Shown: positions 10,799-22,690, counted from the stretch's first letter. The stretch is 64,000 nt of DNA from Clavaria fumosa (GCA_951802425.1 OX637794.1:4650001-4714000); one strand, 5' to 3'. Notes: a model not told the origin generated them from the sequence alone. Numbers and translations are program-made.

Positions 10799-10843
10799 AC
10801 GGTCACAGTGTGACTGTCACACCCGAGTCCCGGGCACAGCCTC
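10799..10843 (+). repeat. dispersed short repeat, copy A
   Basis: GGTCACAGTGTGACTGTCAC followed by ACCC and CCGGGCACAGCC. It contains a GTGAC/GTCAC fold. The rest of 10573-10902 shows no gene. A near copy lies at 13612-13653, so the two flank the relic gene between them. Confidence 0.75.
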
Positions 10844-10902
10844 AGCAAGTCACAGTCACAACGCGTGACAAGTGACTCACATGAGCCAAGTTATTTTCTC
10901 AC

Positions 10903-13054
10903 GTGACACACCACTTCTTGCTTCCCAACAATGCCACTGCTTTATCAGTTAGGCTAGCAAAGAAAATGACACAGTGGATGACCCCAGAGTATACCAAAAT
11001 ACTCACAGAAAGTCTTGTAGCCTACAGACAGGCAAACTCAAAAGACTGCCTTGAAATTGTCAAGCAAATCAAAGCAAAAATCAAGGATTCAGCTGAGCAG
11101 GACAACAAATGTGTCCCAGAGGATCTTAGCACTGTAACCTATGCATTTTATGTGTCTCCTGAGTTGATTTGATGTTTGTCTGTTTGTAGAAAATTCGCAA
11201 TTGGCTCCACAATAACTGCAGGGCTGTCAGTGGAGGGGAGGAGTCTTCTGGTTCAGAAGATGATGGCAACCAAGGCCTTCAGTTCAGCAAACGACAGAGG
11301 TGGACCCTCCAGCGTGTTGTGGAGCAGTGCAAGAAGGGGATCATCAATGCCAGGGCCCAGGAGTTGTCAAATGCTGAGAGGGGATCAGTCCAGTTTCTCA
11401 GCTCATATCGTCATGCTAGGACTGAGATTTGTCAAGAGCTAACACAAGAGGAGCATCAGAAATACATGGGGTTGGTGGAGAAATGGAATAGGGAGCCTGT
11501 CCCAGTTCCTGTGCAGAGAGAGTGAGTATTTTAATTTACCTTTCTCAACCAGTAGAATGGCTGAAATGTTGCTTGGAGATTGGCTTCTTGCAAATTTATG
11601 CATGAGGCCCTGAAGTTTGCCCGTTTTGCAAAGGAGCAGATGGGTGTTGAATTATTTATGTTTACTGGCTGGCAAGATGAGAAAGGGAATATAAAGAAGG
11701 CAAAGTGAGTCTCAATTGCATGCCCACTGGTCCATCAGATTAATTCTCTGTATACATGCTCCAGGATTCAGACCCCTGGACCTGTGACTAGTGGGTTCAA
11801 GGTACAATTTCACAAAGTTGGTTGTGAGGTGTGGGAGGAGTGGGATAAATATTTGGCTGAGACATGGAATGGTGAGAAAATGATGTGAAGCCAAGGTTGG
11901 GGAAGTACTGACAGGATTTCAGATGAGTTACAAAGGAAGCCTTTTGTTGATGAAGAGGAGATGCTATCAAGGAAAGGAAGAGATATTAGTGTGCCATGGG
12001 ATTTGCTAACAGATCATGAGGGATGGCCCATTCTTCCTTTGGAACTCAACCTACCACTTGCACAACTCAAAGAAATTTTGTGGTCATTTTTTACTATCAC
12101 TTATCATGAGTCTGTCTTGCTCAATAGTCCAAGTCTGACAAGTTACTTCCAACATGTAGGCAATACAACAAAAAACAAGAAGGTTGCTGTCCCTTGGCAA
12201 CTGATAGCTGATGCTCCACACAAGTTTATTCCTCATGAATACCTTCTGAGGGAATGCAAATTTGTGAGCCTTCAAAAATGCAATATGTTGATGTCAGAAG
12301 GCTCTGTGATTTCCTGCATCACCGACAGACTTTGGGCCAGAAAATATTACAGTTTCAATATGTTCTCCCACAGCACCAGAGAGGGAAGCCATCAAGGCAT
12401 CTAGTCAACTATCACCAGCAACCTGAACAAGAGCCATCATTGTCATCTGACAAAGAGGTGAAGAGGCTCTCCCTCAAGAAGGGGAAAGAACGAGAGGTCC
12501 AGCCTGTCCATATCAGTACTGAGTGAGTGTTCTCATATCATCATTATCATCATCATCATCATCATCAATGCACATTTGAAATGCACATAGTGAGGACATT
12601 GGCTCAGATGAGTCAGACAGTGATTCGGGGTGCATCTATGATGGGGATAATGATGATAGGGTTGAGGCTTCTGTTCCCCCTGATAGTGATGCAGAAGAAT
12701 CCTGTCTGAGCAAGCAGGTGGATATGTGAAGGGGTGATGGTATTGAGGGGAATGGGTTAGAAGGTGACCATGACAGGCAACATCCAGGTGAGAATTTTCC
12801 AGTCCAGCATAAATACAATACAGATAATGGAATTTTGGACAGGAGAACAAGGGATGTGGGATGATGTGGGTGTGCATAGAGATGTTCATGGCCTTGTTGC
12901 TCATATGGCAGTTCAGATCCACAAGGAGGCAGGGCCCAGCCTGCCCAAGAGGAAAAGGGTATACCATGATGAAGAGGAGGAGGAGAGGTCTAAGCAATAT
13001 AGGACCAGGGCTAGAGAGAGGGCTTCCATGGATGCCAAGAAGCGGGTACTGTGA
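10903..13054 (+). pseudogene. decayed conserved gene of unknown function with acidic C-terminus and NLS
   Basis: Exons about 10903-11131, 11190-11521, 11579-11704, 11765-11871 and 11923 onward join in phase with 51-58-nt introns. The start codon is not clear; an in-frame ATG lies at 10966. The product would have a KIRNWLHNN segment near the start, a long helical middle, a highly acidic segment (12608-12715) and a basic PKRKR patch near the end. Damage: a frameshift at about 12255-12265 between the YLLRE and EPSKMQYVDV segments, a TGA at 12727 and a further frame change before 12840. A CAT microsatellite sits in the intron after 12522. I believe such proteins are repeated in mushroom genomes but cannot name a domain. 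Confidence 0.55.
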
Positions 13055-14306
13055 CCAAGGGTGAAGCACTGAAAATCATCCTTGACACTGGTGACAGTCA
13101 TTTGTAGTGCATATCAATCTGCATGATGTCTCACTAGGTCCTAATAATTCTTTGCAATCTGTCCTTTTGTGGTGCCTATAGTTTGGCCCTTTCTAAGGAA
13201 TTTCAGATAATGATCCACTTCCTGAATCAGTCAGCTTTGCATTAGATCATTGAAGAACCTGTGCCTATCAGAAAGCATATTTGAGTCTTGTTATTAGATG
13301 CATCATGTTGTTCAGAAGATTCATACCTTTATAAGCAATATCTGATAATAATATCCTCCTTCATTATTCCCACTGGATTGTTGAAGGTGGAGTGTGCCCC
13401 ATTGAACCACATATGTGGGTCCGTTTATAATGGTTTGTCTCTTTATAAGGAATATCAGATTATATACTGCCTTGCATCACTTCCTCAATTTAATTCTAGA
13501 CCACAATGGATCATTTTTATGTACAAAGGCTCATCCTGAACAATTCTAATACATTCTCCTCTTCTTTAGAACACATATTCAAAGTGGATTTGAATACTCT
13601 TATGCAGAGTTGGTCACAGTGTGACTGTCACACCCGGGATCCTGGGCACAGCCACAGAATGATATAATCACAAGGTGTGATAACAGACTCACATGCACAA
13701 CTTCTACATTGCAAGAATATTTGAACAATAACAATACATTCTCCTTTAGAACATGTATTCAAAGTGGATTTGAATACTCTTCAGAAAGGATATTAAGGCC
13801 CATCCTTTTCCAAAGAATATCCTGACTCAGTTGACAACCACATTTCACTCTAGTTTATAATGGCTCCATTGCATATTTGATTGGTACATTTGCTTCTACC
13901 CTTTGAAGACCTATTGGAAGGCATATTTGTTTTCATCTCACCCAACTATGTTAAGTTGTCATGGAGGAGTCTCAGATGATAAGGAGTCTCAAATGATGCA
14001 GATGACCTTGTAATTTACATGTCTATCAAATAGCACATCTGATCTTTGCTTCCTAATCTTGTGCATATGCTTTATCCCCAGCTTTTTGATCTAATTTGTC
14101 ATGTAAGTGAGAGAAATGTTTGAATAGGGTGCTTCAGACCCTCTACACTGGTTCCTAAAATGGGTGTCGGCCAGCCCTTTTGAAAGGGTATCATCATTAC
14201 CATGGGATCCCTGTATGCCTGGCAGGATTTTGGTATATCAAGTTGATTGGCCAAGCCTATAAAGCTATATCTCGGCTGACGATCAGCTTGGCCCATAAAA
14301 AGGGCA
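13055..14306. other. AT-rich interval without a recognisable gene
   Basis: Contains short repeated segments. ATTCAAAGTGGATTTGAATA with flanking bases occurs at about 13578 and 13758, and the GGTCACAGTGTGAC repeat recurs at 13612. The region around 14160-14290 has palindromic GGCCAAGCC / CTTGGCC segments. Small ORFs are not supported. Confidence 0.5.
13612..13653 (+). repeat. dispersed short repeat, copy B
   Basis: Same opening GGTCACAGTGTGACTGTCAC as at 10799, then CCGGGATCCTGGGCACAGCC. Orientation is the same as copy A. Confidence 0.75.
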
Positions 14307-16140
14307 TCAGTCAAAATTGGCTAGGCCTTTTGGATAGGGGGTGGGTGTGCTGAAGGGGGTGCATTCATCCGTATCTTCTTTCTTCCCACTCGTCGTCGCA
14401 GTGCTCGCTCCACTTTGTTTGCTCTTAGCCCAGGGAGGGCGTTGGCCCTCCTTGGGTCCTCCTTTCGCAAAGCAGTCCTCGATGTTGTGATTGGTGCGTT
14501 TGCAGTTCTCGCAGAGCTTCGATTGGCCTGACGACTTGTTCCCCTTGCCTCTTCGACGATTTCTGTTGGTCTGGAAGGCTGCCTGACCAGATTTCGATAG
14601 TCCGTGAGTTATTTCTCATTGGTGATTTTCCTCAAGCACAATTCTGATCAGGTAATTTGGGTCTACAGGTTTTTCGTTCATGTCTGCGGCATGGAGGACG
14701 GATTGCAAGAGCAGGTGATAGCTTAGCGGTAGGCTGACATGTATCATCGTCGCGAAGTCTTCGTTGTTGACTAGCGCTCCGATTCCTGCTAGTTCGTCTC
14801 GCAGGTTTGTCATCATGTTAAGGTGCGCGCTGTAAGGATAACATACGGCTCCAGCACAGAAACATGACAGATACCTACCATCCGATGAACTCAGCACACA
14901 CCCGCCTTGTATCCGACGCGAACCGATGACCATCCAACACCATCCGATGCCCTCCAATGACCGTCCATGAAGCCCGATACTGATCCGATAACTATCCGAA
15001 ATCGGACCCTCGTTAAATCAAATTCCTCGCTGCTGCCACATTACACAGGTGATCCATAGCGCCCATATACTCCAATTTCATTACTTTACTGTGCTTAGTG
15101 CTCCTTGTGACTGATGTTTCATGTACTCTCCCTTGTTTCATCCTTAATGCTGTACATTTCATATCATGTGTTCGTCTGAATTTGTAAATGTTTCTACACT
15201 TAAAAGTGTTTCATCTACACTGATCCATGTATGTACTATACTCGATTATGCTTTCTCTTCTTTCCTACCAGTGATCCCGATGACCAATTAATTCAGACTC
15301 TTCATTTCTACGTACTATGCCGTTTGCTCTATGACCTATGACCTCCATATGATTTTACCTATGACCCTCCCTCATTCCCCATGACCTCCAGATCATCCGG
15401 TACAATCCGGAGCATTTGTAATTACAAAAATGTACTTAAGAACATATTGGACTCTACAATAAGCAGCTGGTTCTGATCGCCCACATCCCCTTCATATCTT
15501 CGACTAGTCTCTCGCTCAACATCGGATCCGATATCGGACTCACATCGGAGTCTATCGGACACCTTGGATATCATATACTCTCATCCTCCCAATTCATATA
15601 ACTCATCCTCCACATCCTCCGAGGTTGCACTCACTGTTCTAGGCGTCGAGTCAGACCCCCCCCTGAAGAACTTGACTGTAATCAAGCAGTTGCAGCCAAC
15701 ACACGTACTACCTACTACAGTGCATACGTCACCACCTTCTGGGCAGCGAAGCTCCTGCAATCGACCTTGTGGACCTTACTCTTCTTCGTAGCATCCATGA
15801 CTATCGCCTGCCACATGTCTGCAGCAGACGTATTCGGCCTGAGCATTGTAGAGAGTCGGGGGGACACCGTGGTAAGCATTATGTGATGTGCGGCATATTC
15901 CTTTTGCTCATACTCGTCCATTGCTCGCTCTAGGTCTTGGATTTCAGCGCGAGTGGCGAGTTTTCTGGGTTCTGAGACAGGTCAACCGTTCTCGATATTG
16001 AAAGGTAATGGTCTCCTCACAGTCCCTTCAACATGTCTGATCAAGCCTTTTGCTCCCATAGCAGTTTTTGCCTTCAACTTGTAGTTGGCCAATTCGAACC
16101 ATCATCACGAAGTTTTATTATCGCGAATGGGGAGCTTTGC
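14307..16140 (-). pseudogene. Copia-type gag (UBN2-like) relic, split by an LTR insertion
   Basis: Minus-strand reading begins with a DDGSNW-like block, continues through ATRAEIQDLERAMDEYEQ and AHHIMLTTVSPRLSTML (up to 15720), then resumes at 14826 with AHLNMMTNLRDELAG. It ends with a CCHC zinc knuckle (C-x2-C-x4-H-x4-C, about 14480-14520). This is the order of Ty1/Copia Gag proteins. Damage: in-frame TGA at 15984-15982 and 14618-14616, a frameshift at the N-terminal end, and the 889-bp LTR insertion. No pol follows, so only a gag fragment survives. Confidence 0.7.
14831..15719. mobile_element. solo-LTR-like insertion (889 bp) inside the Copia gag
   Basis: Begins TGTAAGG and ends CTACTACA, giving TG...CA ends. 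Flanks are GCGC on the left and GTGC on the right, a 4-base duplication with one transition. Removing the insert plus one flank rejoins the gag frame. Repeated ATCCGAT/ATCGGA motifs cluster near both ends (14880-15010 and 15520-15565). No internal ORF is credible. Confidence 0.6.
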
Positions 16141-16334
16141 GGGGTGACAGAGTCTTCGTTTTGAGGTGCGGGTCTCATAATCTAAAGAATGAGATACCTG
16201 TAACGTAGTTTATTGCTCAGTTGGTAAACCGTACTCAAAAAATGTGACAGTGGGCTAGGTACCTGTAACATAGTTTATCTATGAGAGCCCATGTCAATAA
16301 CAAAAGAAATAATAATGTTGTAAGAATTTGACTT

Positions 16335-16365
16335 ACTGCTCAGTCGGTAAACCGTACTGAGCAGT
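16335..16365. repeat. 31-nt palindrome (hairpin)
   Basis: Arms ACTGCTCAGT and ACTGAGCAGT match perfectly, and the inner CGGT/ACCG also pairs, leaving an AA loop and one bulge. The sequence lies within a locally duplicated stretch: GGTAAACCGTACT and TACCTGTAAC blocks each occur twice between 16195 and 16360. Confidence 0.8.
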
Positions 16366-16430
16366 ATCACGCAATGCACGTGGCTGTGAAAAGTAAAATA
16401 AAGTTTTCGTGCTCCGCTTAATTTCCAACA

Positions 16431-16843
16431 CTCAGGACCACCACCACCAATGTCCTCGAAGCACATGCCAACATCCCCCCTTTCCACCTAATCTTGGAAA
16501 AGGTACGTTACAGAGCACTACTAAGGATGACAACACTACCAGATAGCAACCCGATCCACCAACACATCTGCAAGGTGTGATGAGCACAGGTAAAATACCA
16601 CCACACCCCTCTTCACACCCTTACAGCTGCACATCCGAGACTTAACCCAGACAAGATGGAGACTATTGAAACCACCTGACATGGACCAAAGTACATCCCA
16701 AGATACACAGTACAGATTGACCAGAGCAAGGAAGATGTGACACAATGCATAAGAGAACACAATGCGGACATCAAGATCTTTACAGATGGCTCGGGCCACA
16801 ACGGGGGAATAGGGGCGGCAGCCACGTCAGTAAGAGAAGGATG
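16431..16843 (+). mobile_element. LINE (non-LTR retrotransposon) ORF2 fragment with RNase H start
   Basis: A plus-strand reading gives HANIPPFHLILEKVRYRA-LLRMTTLP and, after a degenerate gap, DIKIFTDGSGHNGGIGAAA. DGSG-x3-GIGAA is the first RNase H motif as placed in Tad-like fungal LINEs. The piece is short, gapped and broken by stops, so it is a dead fragment. Confidence 0.6.
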
Positions 16844-16849
16844 ACCAGA

Positions 16850-17340
16850 CTGAACTCTCCCTCAACTGCTTCAGTGGCATTTTTTCATACCAGGGCTCAA
16901 ATCCTTTAATCTGGTGGAAGATCAGCTCTTCCTTTTCTATCTCAAATGAAACTGATCATCTCCCTAGGCCCACAAAATCAAATTCCCAATTCTTGGATGC
17001 ATTGCACATGATATTCTCTGCATTCCTGGGGTTAGTATTTCAGTGGAGTGCCTATTTTCCAGTTGCAGGCAAACAATATCAGATGCTTGCTCATCCATGA
17101 CAGAATCCACTGCTGCATTGACAGTCTGCACAAAAGAGTGGTTGAAGGAAGGGCAGGGAGATGGCATTGAGTTTCTTAGGGATGTGCATACTTGATTAAG
17201 GTTATAATACAGTTACACATAGGTTATGTTGGAGTTAAACTATGACTATGGTTATTATACACTTACTATAACCTCCCATAGAGTGTGGTTATATTAAATG
17301 TCCTGTGCTGAAATAATGTAACTGTATATGGCCAGCCCTA
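16850..17340. other. AT-rich interval, no gene seen
   Basis: Contains many TTATAATA/TATAACC steps (17205-17300) and a 67-codon minus ORF with no family motif or splice structure. Nothing else recognised. Confidence 0.5.
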
Positions 17341-17512
17341 TTCTGGAGGCAATGATCAGCTGGAGGGCATGGTAAAAGAGTTGAAAATATCTTATTAACT
17401 CCTACATTATTTTTGGCCATGTACAAATTCAGTTTTCTGATAACAAAGTGAATATTGATGAAATATTTTCAACTCTTTTACCATGCCCTCCAGCTGATCA
17501 TTGCCTGCAGAA
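17341..17512. repeat. 172-bp fold-back (MITE-like) with 50-bp inverted arms
   Basis: Left arm 17341-17390 and right arm 17463-17512 are reverse complements except for one base near the outer end; the shared core starts AGGCAATGATCAGCTGGAGG. The loop is 72 bases. No clear target-site duplication was found. Confidence 0.9.
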
Positions 17513-17821
17513 TGAGTATAATATTATGGAAATCCATGGAGAATTGGATGAGAAATTGCTGTTTGAAGTTTTCAATCAACTTTCTCAAAATTCAACCAAA
17601 TCACTCTATTCTTTTTGCAGGGCTCTAGAGCTCTTTTTTTCATGAAGAATGGGTATTTTTACTCATTGATATCTTGAGAATTGGTAGAGTAATGACTAAA
17701 ATACTTTTAGGTGAAAAAAGGTGCATAGTGCCACAGTCTCCAAATATTTGCAAACAGCTGTATAATAGTAGTGCTGCGGCTTTGCCACAATTGCAACTCT
17801 GACCTTGATCTCGATTCTCAT

Positions 17822-20814
17822 ATGAACCAGCCTTCTAGCAGTCTCAAGAGATCCAGTTCTCAGGCCGACCCTCCAATGGATGGGCCCTCCCCCAAGCGTC
17901 TGGAGACGACTCTGGAAGAAGTGCCTAATGACCTCGATGATGCCGCCCACACCCGCCAAGACAAGTCAGTGCTTGATTTTTTCGAACGCGTGGGTTGGAA
18001 CCCTCGAGAAAAGCCCTTCAGTCTTCTCCAAATCATTGTATCATTCTCCGAAGGGAAACTCGACCGGAAGTTTATGAAAAGTGTAGAAGCGATGGCGCTG
18101 CTCCAGGAGCATCCGGGATTGACGGAGAAGCTGAAAGAGGCGTGGGCCGCTAGAACATTTAAGGAGATCCGGAATTTGAGTGCGATATCCGCAGTTCAAA
18201 GAAGACTAGATAATATCTGACGCATACACAGAGATTCTACGACTATCAACGGGCAACACCATTTCCAGAGAAGCCATTGACGTTCCAGTAGAACGTAGTA
18301 AGTCGTCATGTCTTCGGTGGTCTATTCCCGCGTTCATATACCATTCCCCCTGCGCTAGAGGACGGTAAGTTTGTCGATGGTCTGTTAGGCACTCATTCAC
18401 CGATGCTGTGTTATTCAGCTGTTATCAGCGCCTGGAGATCAAGTTACATCGGCCAAGCTCACAAAGCCTTACTCAGAGCGGTGGACGATGTCTATACTTT
18501 GGATGAAAAATCCAACTATGCTAAGATTCTCACGATCACCCAATCTTCGGGCATGGGGAAATCCAGAACGGTGGATGCAATTGCAAAGGAGCGGATACTT
18601 CTCCCATTGTGCATCCGTGAAAGTCTTGGTGCTGACTCCTTTGGTACGAGACATTGACTACACACGGATCAGTTCGCTGACATCCGAGAATTTAGCATAT
18701 CCTCCGCCAGATACTGTGGTTCGCAACTTTCTCCTTGGAGCCCCAAGCACAGTTATGGGGGAAGAGTGCAAAGGCTACTTGAGATCATTCCTGCGTTCTC
18801 TTTTCGACGAAGTACGATGCTTGGTCGAAACATTCAAAAGGACCGAAGGGACAAATGCAACATATTCAACAGTGGCGAATAAATTCTACCAATTTTTTGG
18901 GCACCAGGAGGAGCGAAATTTATTCTATGCAGGGGTTATCAAGAAGGCGAAGACGTATGGCAAAGTTACTACTCCGGCGCAGACTCGGGATGCGTTCGGG
19001 CTCACTCTGAACGCCCTAAAGACGTATTGCACTGATTGGCCACCCGAGACATCTTGCCCTCTCATAATTTCGATGGACGAGGTGCATACCCTTTTCACTG
19101 CACGCACCGAGGACGGTCAGAGTCCCTATACACTATATTCATGGTTGAAGTCTATATTGAGCGAGTTGGTCAAATATCCCTTTTGTGTGGTCTTTCTTTC
19201 CACCATGGGCAGTGTCAGTAAACTTGCTCCATCAAAGGCGGTTGCAGATTCTCTGTGGGAAAAATACGAAGATTGTGTTCTTCCAGCCCCGTTCACAGAG
19301 CTTCCCTTCGACGTCCATATCATTGAAGATCCCCTTATTCCTGGGATGGAAACTCTAGCTTCTGTTGGTTCGTTTAGATTTGCTGCAAGGTTTGGGCGTC
19401 CCCTGTACGTCCATTCTAACTTTGGAGAGTCATGACATCCTCACCTTGATATTCTAGGTTTCATGCAACATTTACATCTCGCCTGAGAGTGGGAAGGGAA
19501 TCTTCGGAGCAAATTGGTCTTGAACTGATGCGCGTCGCGCGAATGAAGCTCTCTGGACGGGATCAACTCGTGGCACCTTCTATCCTGGATGCGTCATCCA
19601 TCGCTATTCTGTCAGCCCGACTTCTTCTTGACCTTTCTCCCACCGCTTCAATGGCGAGAAAATACGAAGAAGATCAAGTTCGCTCTCATATGCGAATTCT
19701 ATACTCTGTTAGTCAAGATCGGGAGACAATTGTGTCTGGATCATCCCCTGAGCCAGTCATTGCTGAGGCATCTGCTCAACTGATGCATTCTTCCGTTTAC
19801 GTCCGTGGTAGCAGGGTGCCGTACATGAATGTATGGGATCTCCTTGTGAAGTTCGTCGACAGGGGGTTGCTACCTCAGGGTACCATCGGAGGGCTGCTGG
19901 GTCGTGCTTTGAGCATTTTCGCAATGGATCGTGCTATCGAAAGCACGCCAGATAAACGGGAACTCAAGTATCAGACGCCCGTGAAAGTCGTGGATTACTA
20001 CAAAGCGCTCCTCACCGATGAAGCCTGGAAAGTTGTGAAGAAATCTGTACCTGCCAACTGCTCAAACCTCACGGAGGAATACGCATCAAGGCCGTTCGAA
20101 GAAGCGTTTGCGGATGCCTACTTCCATTTTTCTCATTATGGCAAAGCAAATGACGAGACGTCAATACAAGATTGCTACGCTTGGGCCGCTTGGCTCCGAG
20201 GGACAGCAATTGTCTGCCAATTAAAGCAGATGCGAACCGACCGTGCAATTCCCATCATCTTTTCCAAACCGGATCACGGAATCTCCGCACAATTGACATC
20301 AATGGCATTGGAGCAGGATAAGACAAGCCCATTGGAAGACCCTGGAACCGTTGCGATCCAATCTGCTGAGATCCTTGGTGTATTCACACAAGGCCAGAAT
20401 TTGCCATATATTGCCGCGGTCCATTGCTATGGTGTAACCAAAAATGAAGGTGTACGCGCGCTTGGCCCAACCCGTGGACTCCGAGGAAAACAACATTGCG
20501 AAGCCGCCCCATGCTACCAGATTGATTTTCGGGGGCTGGCTGCATACAGAGATCTCAATGAACAAATGAAGGCTGATATTCATAGGATGATTGAAGGCAC
20601 AAAAAATGCGTTGTTCACCCACCACCCTCGGCAAGAGTGTCTTGATTTAGTTCATCAGATGTTACCCTTTCTGAGTGGACATGCGTCGGCAACAGCGTGG
20701 TTTGGTGGGTTGGGAGCATCAGTGTCAGGAAATGGACAAGGACAACCATTGCAAGGTAGGGGCAAGGAAGAGCAGAGGCGGGAACGGAAGGGGAAGGGAA
20801 AAGCGAAGAATTAA
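17822..20814 (+). CDS. large P-loop NTPase of a repeated fungal family (intact, 906 aa)
   Basis: Exons 17822-18179, 18232-18297, 18359-18364, 18419-18643, 18696-19404 and 19458-20814 sum to 2721 nt and keep phase throughout. Exon 3 is only 6 nt. The N-terminus is Ser/Pro-rich. A Walker A (SSGMGKSR) follows ILTIT near residue 200, a Walker B (PLIISMDEVH) comes about 170 residues later, and VVFLSTMGS follows as a sensor-like strand. The last 450 residues are helical with no named domain, and the C-terminus is Lys/Arg/Gly-rich (GKGKAKN), possibly a nuclear signal. The NTPase followed by a long helical region is reminiscent of the NTPase modules in Crinkler-type effectors, but I see no Crinkler header and would not assign it. 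A damaged paralogue lies immediately downstream. Confidence 0.75.
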
Positions 20815-20869
20815 ATGTGCACTCCCATAAATTTTTATTATAGCTGTTGAATGTGACAGAAATGTAATT

Positions 20870-22027
20870 TCGTCTGACTGGATGGCAACACCAATGCTTT
20901 CGAAATGGTGTGCACAAATTGGGCAATTGCCAAGCGTTGGCACAACTACCTAGCTTCGGGTGCCACCGAATGGAGAGTAAGCAAATTCTATCAGGAGGTC
21001 ATAAATGTTGCAGAGAAGGTGTGTGTCAGTTGCCAGAATGTTGCATTTGTCTAATACATCAATAGCTTTGCACAGCTTCAGAGATTGTCAGTGTGCATAT
21101 TTTGTTTCATGTACTGAATGCTCAATGCAGACTCAGTGCTGGCAGATGCTGCTGAATTGTTCATGATGTCCTTGCACAAAATAGGGGTTCACTGCACAGC
21201 CTCCACAGCTCAACTTTGTTGTTGAAGCAACCAAGTGAAATGTCCTGCAATTGTTACATGCTTTTCTTAACCTAACCTTGATCACTTAGCGTACCCTCCT
21301 GCCGATGATTGCATCTGGGACTTCTACCACAAACCTGAATATCGAGAGCCAAATGATGATGGCCTGATTGAGAGAAGATATAAGGCCTTTTTTGCAGCAC
21401 TCTTCCAATGTGCTGCCAGTGAGCTTCAGGTCATGCATGCTCAACCAAATGCAACACTCGGAAGACTCAATTGCCAAGCGTTGGCACAACTACCTAGCTT
21501 TGGGCGCCACTGAATGGAGAGTGAAGCAAATTCTATCAGAAGGTCATAAATGTTGCAGAGAAGGTGTGGGCCAGTTGCCAGAATGTTGCATTTATCTAAT
21601 ACATCAGCCACAGCTTCAGAGGTTGTTGGTGTGCATGTTTTGTTTCATGCATTTTGCTGTATACTGTACAGTCGATGCAGACTTGGCGCTGGCAGATAAT
21701 GCTGAATCGTTTGTGATGTCCTTGCGCAATGCTTTGGCATCATCCAAGCATTCCTTCAATTCTGAACATTTGAAGGAACCTGTTTTGTTTTTCATGTACT
21801 TTGATGAAGTACACATGTTGACAACACCAGAAGCAAAACCAGGTCAACCTCCACCGCAGAGTAGGTACCATTTGCTTGGACATGTCTTGGCAAAGATGAA
21901 CAATTTGCCATTCTTTACTGTCTTCCTTTCAACAAACTCCTGGCTTGGCACATTCACTCCTTCCAAATCCAACCATCCAACCCTCTGGGATTGGGATACA
22001 AAGCTCAAACAATATAGTACTATGTAG
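20870..22027 (+). pseudogene. wrecked paralogue of the upstream NTPase gene
   Basis: Segments in different frames match the upstream protein in order: AYPPADDCIWDFYH (21288) against AYPPPDTVVRNF; a TEWRVKQ...FYQ-VINVAEKV block against NLFYAGVIKKAK; FFMYFDEVHMLTTP (21790) against LIISMDEVHTLF; FFTVFLSTNSWLG against CVVFLSTMGSVS. Walker A is missing. The part at 20920-21060 is repeated at 21467-21610 at high identity, a tandem partial duplication. Several frameshifts and stops make this a dead copy. Confidence 0.65.
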
Positions 22028-22690
22028 TCATGGTAGCAGCAGTAGCTCAGTAGCTAGTAAAAAGTTATATGGACCCAGTAGATCCCATATATTGCTCTGT
22101 AGTAACAGTAGTTCCCATATATTGCTCTGTAGCACTGAGTAGATCCCATACAATGCACCAGAGTATGCAAAGAACATATGATGTGATTCAATAGTACATG
22201 GTAGTTTACTTGTCTCAAATGGTAGCCCAGGTTGATACTACAGTAGACTATGGTAGTGCTATGTGCCGCTTCCTGCTGCCACCACTGCTCCTTCCTTCCT
22301 CTGCACACCAGCCAGTGCAAAATCAATGGCCCAGGTCCCTGCTGTCAGTCTGTGACTGCAGTAGGGGGCCTGGGCTATTGCTGCTGCTGCTGTCACTGCC
22401 ACTGCCACCACCATCACCATTGCTGTCGCAGTCAATGATGTGAATTCCTTGCAATAGAGTATTGTAATTACAATAAATAGCTATTGCAAGAGTGACTGTA
22501 AGTGTATTGCAAGACATGACAATACAGCCTCTGTGACAACTGTGATGTGCTTGTCCCAAAGTGGACAATAGCCATGCAATACATGTCCCTTTCAGGCCTG
22601 CCCTGCACACTCAGCCAGTAAGCCAGAATAAGAATGCTGGTCAAACAATGGCAAACAAAATTAGAAACAAAAACTCGAAATTGAGCAGCC
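22028..22690. other. non-coding interval with a GC-rich module copy
   Basis: Short repeats of GATCCCATATATTGCTCTGTAG type occur at 22081-22140. At 22329-22432 there is a diverged copy of the GC-rich palindromic module (GGCCCAGGTCCCTGCTGTC, GGGGGCCTGGGC) followed by CTG/GCC triplets. No gene. Confidence 0.55.

Noticed and set aside
14099..14314. 71-codon minus ORF downstream of the Copia gag
   Set aside because: Lies in palindromic repeat-like sequence and matches no retroelement domain.
17822..20814. Calling the NTPase a Crinkler effector
   Set aside because: Only the NTPase outline is suggestive; no N-terminal Crinkler header or known toxin domain is visible.
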